Below are positions 62,111 to 64,000 of a DNA stretch of 64,000 bases, in pieces; the first letter of the stretch is position 1, and each line of letters begins with the position of its first letter. Both the position numbers and the translations under genes were made by a program. The DNA lies in the NCBI GenBank assembly GCA_032717465.1, contig CM064713.1, positions 6,061,001 to 6,125,000 of the forward strand. The letters are read 5' to 3'. Source of the DNA: Coenobita brevimanus (lineage: Eukaryota > Arthropoda > Malacostraca > Decapoda > Coenobitidae). The notes under the pieces are model-generated. The model made no database searches and was not told the DNA's origin. It saw only the letters and a program-made list of their open reading frames with translations.

Positions 62111-63824
62111 CCATCCTCCTCCTCCTCCTCTTTTCTACTCTGATGGTTCTGTAGCTATTTCTTCTACTGATAAAGCAGATCTCTTCGCACAGACTTTCTC
62201 CTCCAATTCCACCTTAGACGGTTCCAGTGCTGTTCCTCCATCACTACCCCCCTCTGACTTCCTCATGGCTGACATTAAAATTTCTTCAGTTGATGTATTT
62301 TCTGCCATCACTGGCCTCAGTACTAACAAGGCATATGGGCTGGATGGGGTCCCTCCTGTTGTTCTCAAGAACTGTGCTTCTGTGCTTACACCCTGCCTAG
62401 GCAAACTCTTTTGCCTTTGTCTGTCAACTTGTACCTTTCCTTCTTGCTGGAAGTTTGCTCTCATTCAGCCAGTCCCAAAGAAGGGTGACCACTCCCAACC
62501 CTCTAGCTATCGTCCAATTGCTTTAACGTCCTGTATTTCAAAAGTTTTCGAGACAATTTTCAACAGAAAAATTTTAAGGCATCTTTCCTATCACAACCTT
62601 CTTTCCGATCGTCAGTATGGGTTCCATCAGGGACACTCCACTGGCAATCTTCTCACCTACCTTTCAGACTCCTGGTCATCCTCCTTTCGGGACTTTGGCG
62701 AAAGCTTTGCCATTGCACTCGACATCTCAAAGGCTTTCAATCGAGTCTGGCATAAATTTTTAATTTCCAAACTGCCCTCCTATGGTTTCTATCCTTCTAT
62801 CTGTGCCTTCATCGCTAGCTTCCTTTCTGGTCGTTCTATAGCCGCTGTTGTAGACGGCCATCGTTCTTCTCCTAGATCTATCAACAGTGGTGTTCCTCAG
62901 GGCTCTGTCCTATCACCAACTCTCTTCCTTTTATTCATCAATGATCTTCTAAGCTGTACATCTAACCCTATCCACTCATACGCTGATGACTCCACCCTTC
63001 ACCTTTCCATTCGGTTCCCGCAACGCCCATCTCAACAGTTACTTCAACAAACAAGGGATGAGGCTAAGGCACACCTAATGTCTGACTTGGCTCGTATCTC
63101 TGACTGGGGTAAAAATAATCTGGTTGTTTTTAATGCATATAAGACTCAGTTCTTACACCTATCAACCCAACAAAATCTTCCACAGGTATACCCACTAATG
63201 TTTAATAATATTCAGCTTAATCCTGCATCATCCTTGAACGTGCTTGGGGTTTCATTTACTCGGGACTTATCTTGGAAAGATCATATTACATCTCTTGTAA
63301 AATCTGCTTCCAAGAGATTGGGTGTGCTAAGCCGACTCCACTCTTTCTTTACCCCTGCACAATTGTTGACTCTATATAGGGGTTTTATCTGCCCCTGTGT
63401 TGAGTACAACTCTCATGTGTGGGGAGGCTCCCCACATACAGCTCTTCTCAATAGGGTGGAGTCAAAGGCTTTTCGTCTCATTCACTCTCCTCCTCTTACT
63501 GACTCCCTTCAACCTCTGTCTCTTCGCCGCACTGTTGCATCTTTATCTCTTTTCTATCACTACTTTAATGGTCACTGCTCCTCTGAACTGTCTGCTTGCA
63601 TTCCTCCACCTCTACGACAGGCGCGTAGCACCCGTCTGGCAGCAAACTCTCACCCCTTTTCTGTCCAACTCTCTAATGCAAGAGTTAACAGTTACTCCCA
63701 GTCTTTCATTTATGCAACAGGTCAGCTCTGGAACTGTCTCCCTCTGTCTGTATTTCCTGTTGCCTATGATCTCCAGTCTTTCAAACGCAGTGTGTCCAGG
63801 CATCTCAAAATGATAGGATCTTGA
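62111..63824 (+). CDS. Family N reverse transcriptase, open frame of a truncated LINE
   Basis: The 576-codon frame (62094-63824; the first few codons are Pao) is uninterrupted. Blocks: AITGLSTNKAYGLDGVPPVV, SSYRPIALTSCISKVFETIF, DRQYGFHQGHSTGNLLTYLS, AIALDISKAFNRVWHKFLIS (motif A; the second Asp is Asn), INSGVPQGSVLSPTLFLLFI (motif B), IHSYADDSTLHLSIRFP (motif C). Then ISDWGKNNLVVFNAYKTQFL, LGVSFTRDLSWKDHITSLVK and VEYNSHVWGGSPHTALLNRV, ending with a terminal domain SFKRSVSRHLKMIGS. It lacks the endonuclease and any promoter, so expression is unlikely. The absence of stops suggests a recent insertion. Confidence 0.92.
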
Positions 63825-63930
63825 ATTTGGCTCTCTGTTGTATTTTGTTTTTCTCTTGGAGGGAACTGTTATTGCGGGCTCATGGCCTTTGGTTCCTTCT
63901 TTCTCGCATTTAAAAAAAAAAAAAAAAAAG
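62111..63930 (+). mobile_element. Jockey/L2-like LINE (family N), 5'-truncated, nested in BEL/Pao RT
   Basis: It starts near a (TCC)n stretch at 62113 and ends with A(18) at 63912-63929. The 3' UTR GGAGGGAACTGTTATTGCGG matches the copies at 41842 and 15156. On either side lie consecutive parts of the Pao RT, so this is a nested insertion. The 5' truncation is usual for LINE integration. Confidence 0.92.
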
Positions 63931-63931
63931 T

Positions 63932-64000
63932 GTTGCAAATTTCTCAGTAATGAAAACAGCTGATGATAATGAGCTTGAGTTTGGATCTGATGAAGCTAAG
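63932..64000 (+). pseudogene. BEL/Pao RT, continuation after the LINE
   Basis: In one frame these 69 bases read VANFSVMKTADDNELEFGSD and then EAK. The ADDNE word is a signature just after motif B in Pao RTs. This shows that the retrotransposon continues beyond the window edge. Confidence 0.85.

Larger units (their letters stand above)
58807..64000 (+). mobile_element. BEL/Pao-type LTR retrotransposon, decayed, no LTR in view
   Basis: Gag-like coding (58807-60320), zinc-knuckle and protease regions (60426-60953), the protease-RT linker (61170-61720) and RT (61720-62110, resuming 63932-64000) follow in BEL/Pao order. The upstream side is cut by the R5 tail at 58806 and the window ends inside RT, so neither LTR is seen. 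A family N LINE is inserted in RT. Multiple stops and frameshifts show that it is old. Confidence 0.88.

Overview
This window looks like an intron-scale or intergenic stretch of an invertebrate animal genome packed with transposable elements. The presence of RTE, CR1-like, Jockey/L2-like, BEL/Pao, Tc1, pogo/Tigger and piggyBac-type elements, Pol III-derived SINEs, many microsatellites and short (TTAGG)n tracts fits an arthropod. The RTE and CR1-like families resemble what I know from decapod crustaceans, but that taxonomic guess is an inference. No bacterial genes or operons are present, and no complete host gene is visible. Two short in-frame stretches (742-930 and 12353-12507) are the only candidates for host exons.

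Layout. 1.07-5.8 kb: a minus-strand RTE-type LINE (called RTE-C1 here), near full length, carrying a Tigger-like MITE and a tRNA-derived SINE. 6.1-12.2 kb: two copies of a second RTE family (RTE-A), one minus and one plus; the plus copy is close to complete (endonuclease plus reverse transcriptase). 12.5-26.2 kb: a colony of TA-target DNA transposons (pogo/Tigger-like, 0.6-2.6 kb), most bordered by (AT)n. It includes a 3.6-kb TIR element that splits a tRNA-SINE, and a Tigger copy that holds two TTAA-flanked piggyBac-type MITEs. 26.2-37.2 kb: plus-strand CR1-like family A copies, including a near full-length one at 29985-34096, a nested RTE-A copy, and a Tigger MITE with a CENP-B-type transposase N-terminus. 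38.2-40.8 kb: a minus-strand CR1-A copy interrupted by a 5S-rRNA-headed SINE. 40.8-49.2 kb: a full-length minus-strand CR1-like family B copy with a Tc1 element and a Jockey/L2-like LINE nested in it. 49.2-57.0 kb: further minus-strand CR1-A, RTE-C2 (holding Tigger T3, which holds a SINE) and CR1-B2. 57.2-64 kb: a plus-strand chimeric RTE-A copy upstream of a decayed BEL/Pao retrotransposon, itself split by a 5'-truncated LINE with an intact RT frame.

How the parts work together. The LINEs supply the endonuclease and RT. At least two SINE types, one with a 5S rRNA head, end in the same 3' sequence and tetranucleotide tail as RTE-A, so they probably use its machinery. The CR1-like elements lie tail-to-head in one orientation at several junctions, which suggests insertion at the 3' tails of older copies. 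Paralogous copies inside the window act as empty-site controls and give firm boundaries and target-site duplications for several insertions. The family letters A, B, C, R1-R5 and T1-T3 are labels local to this report.
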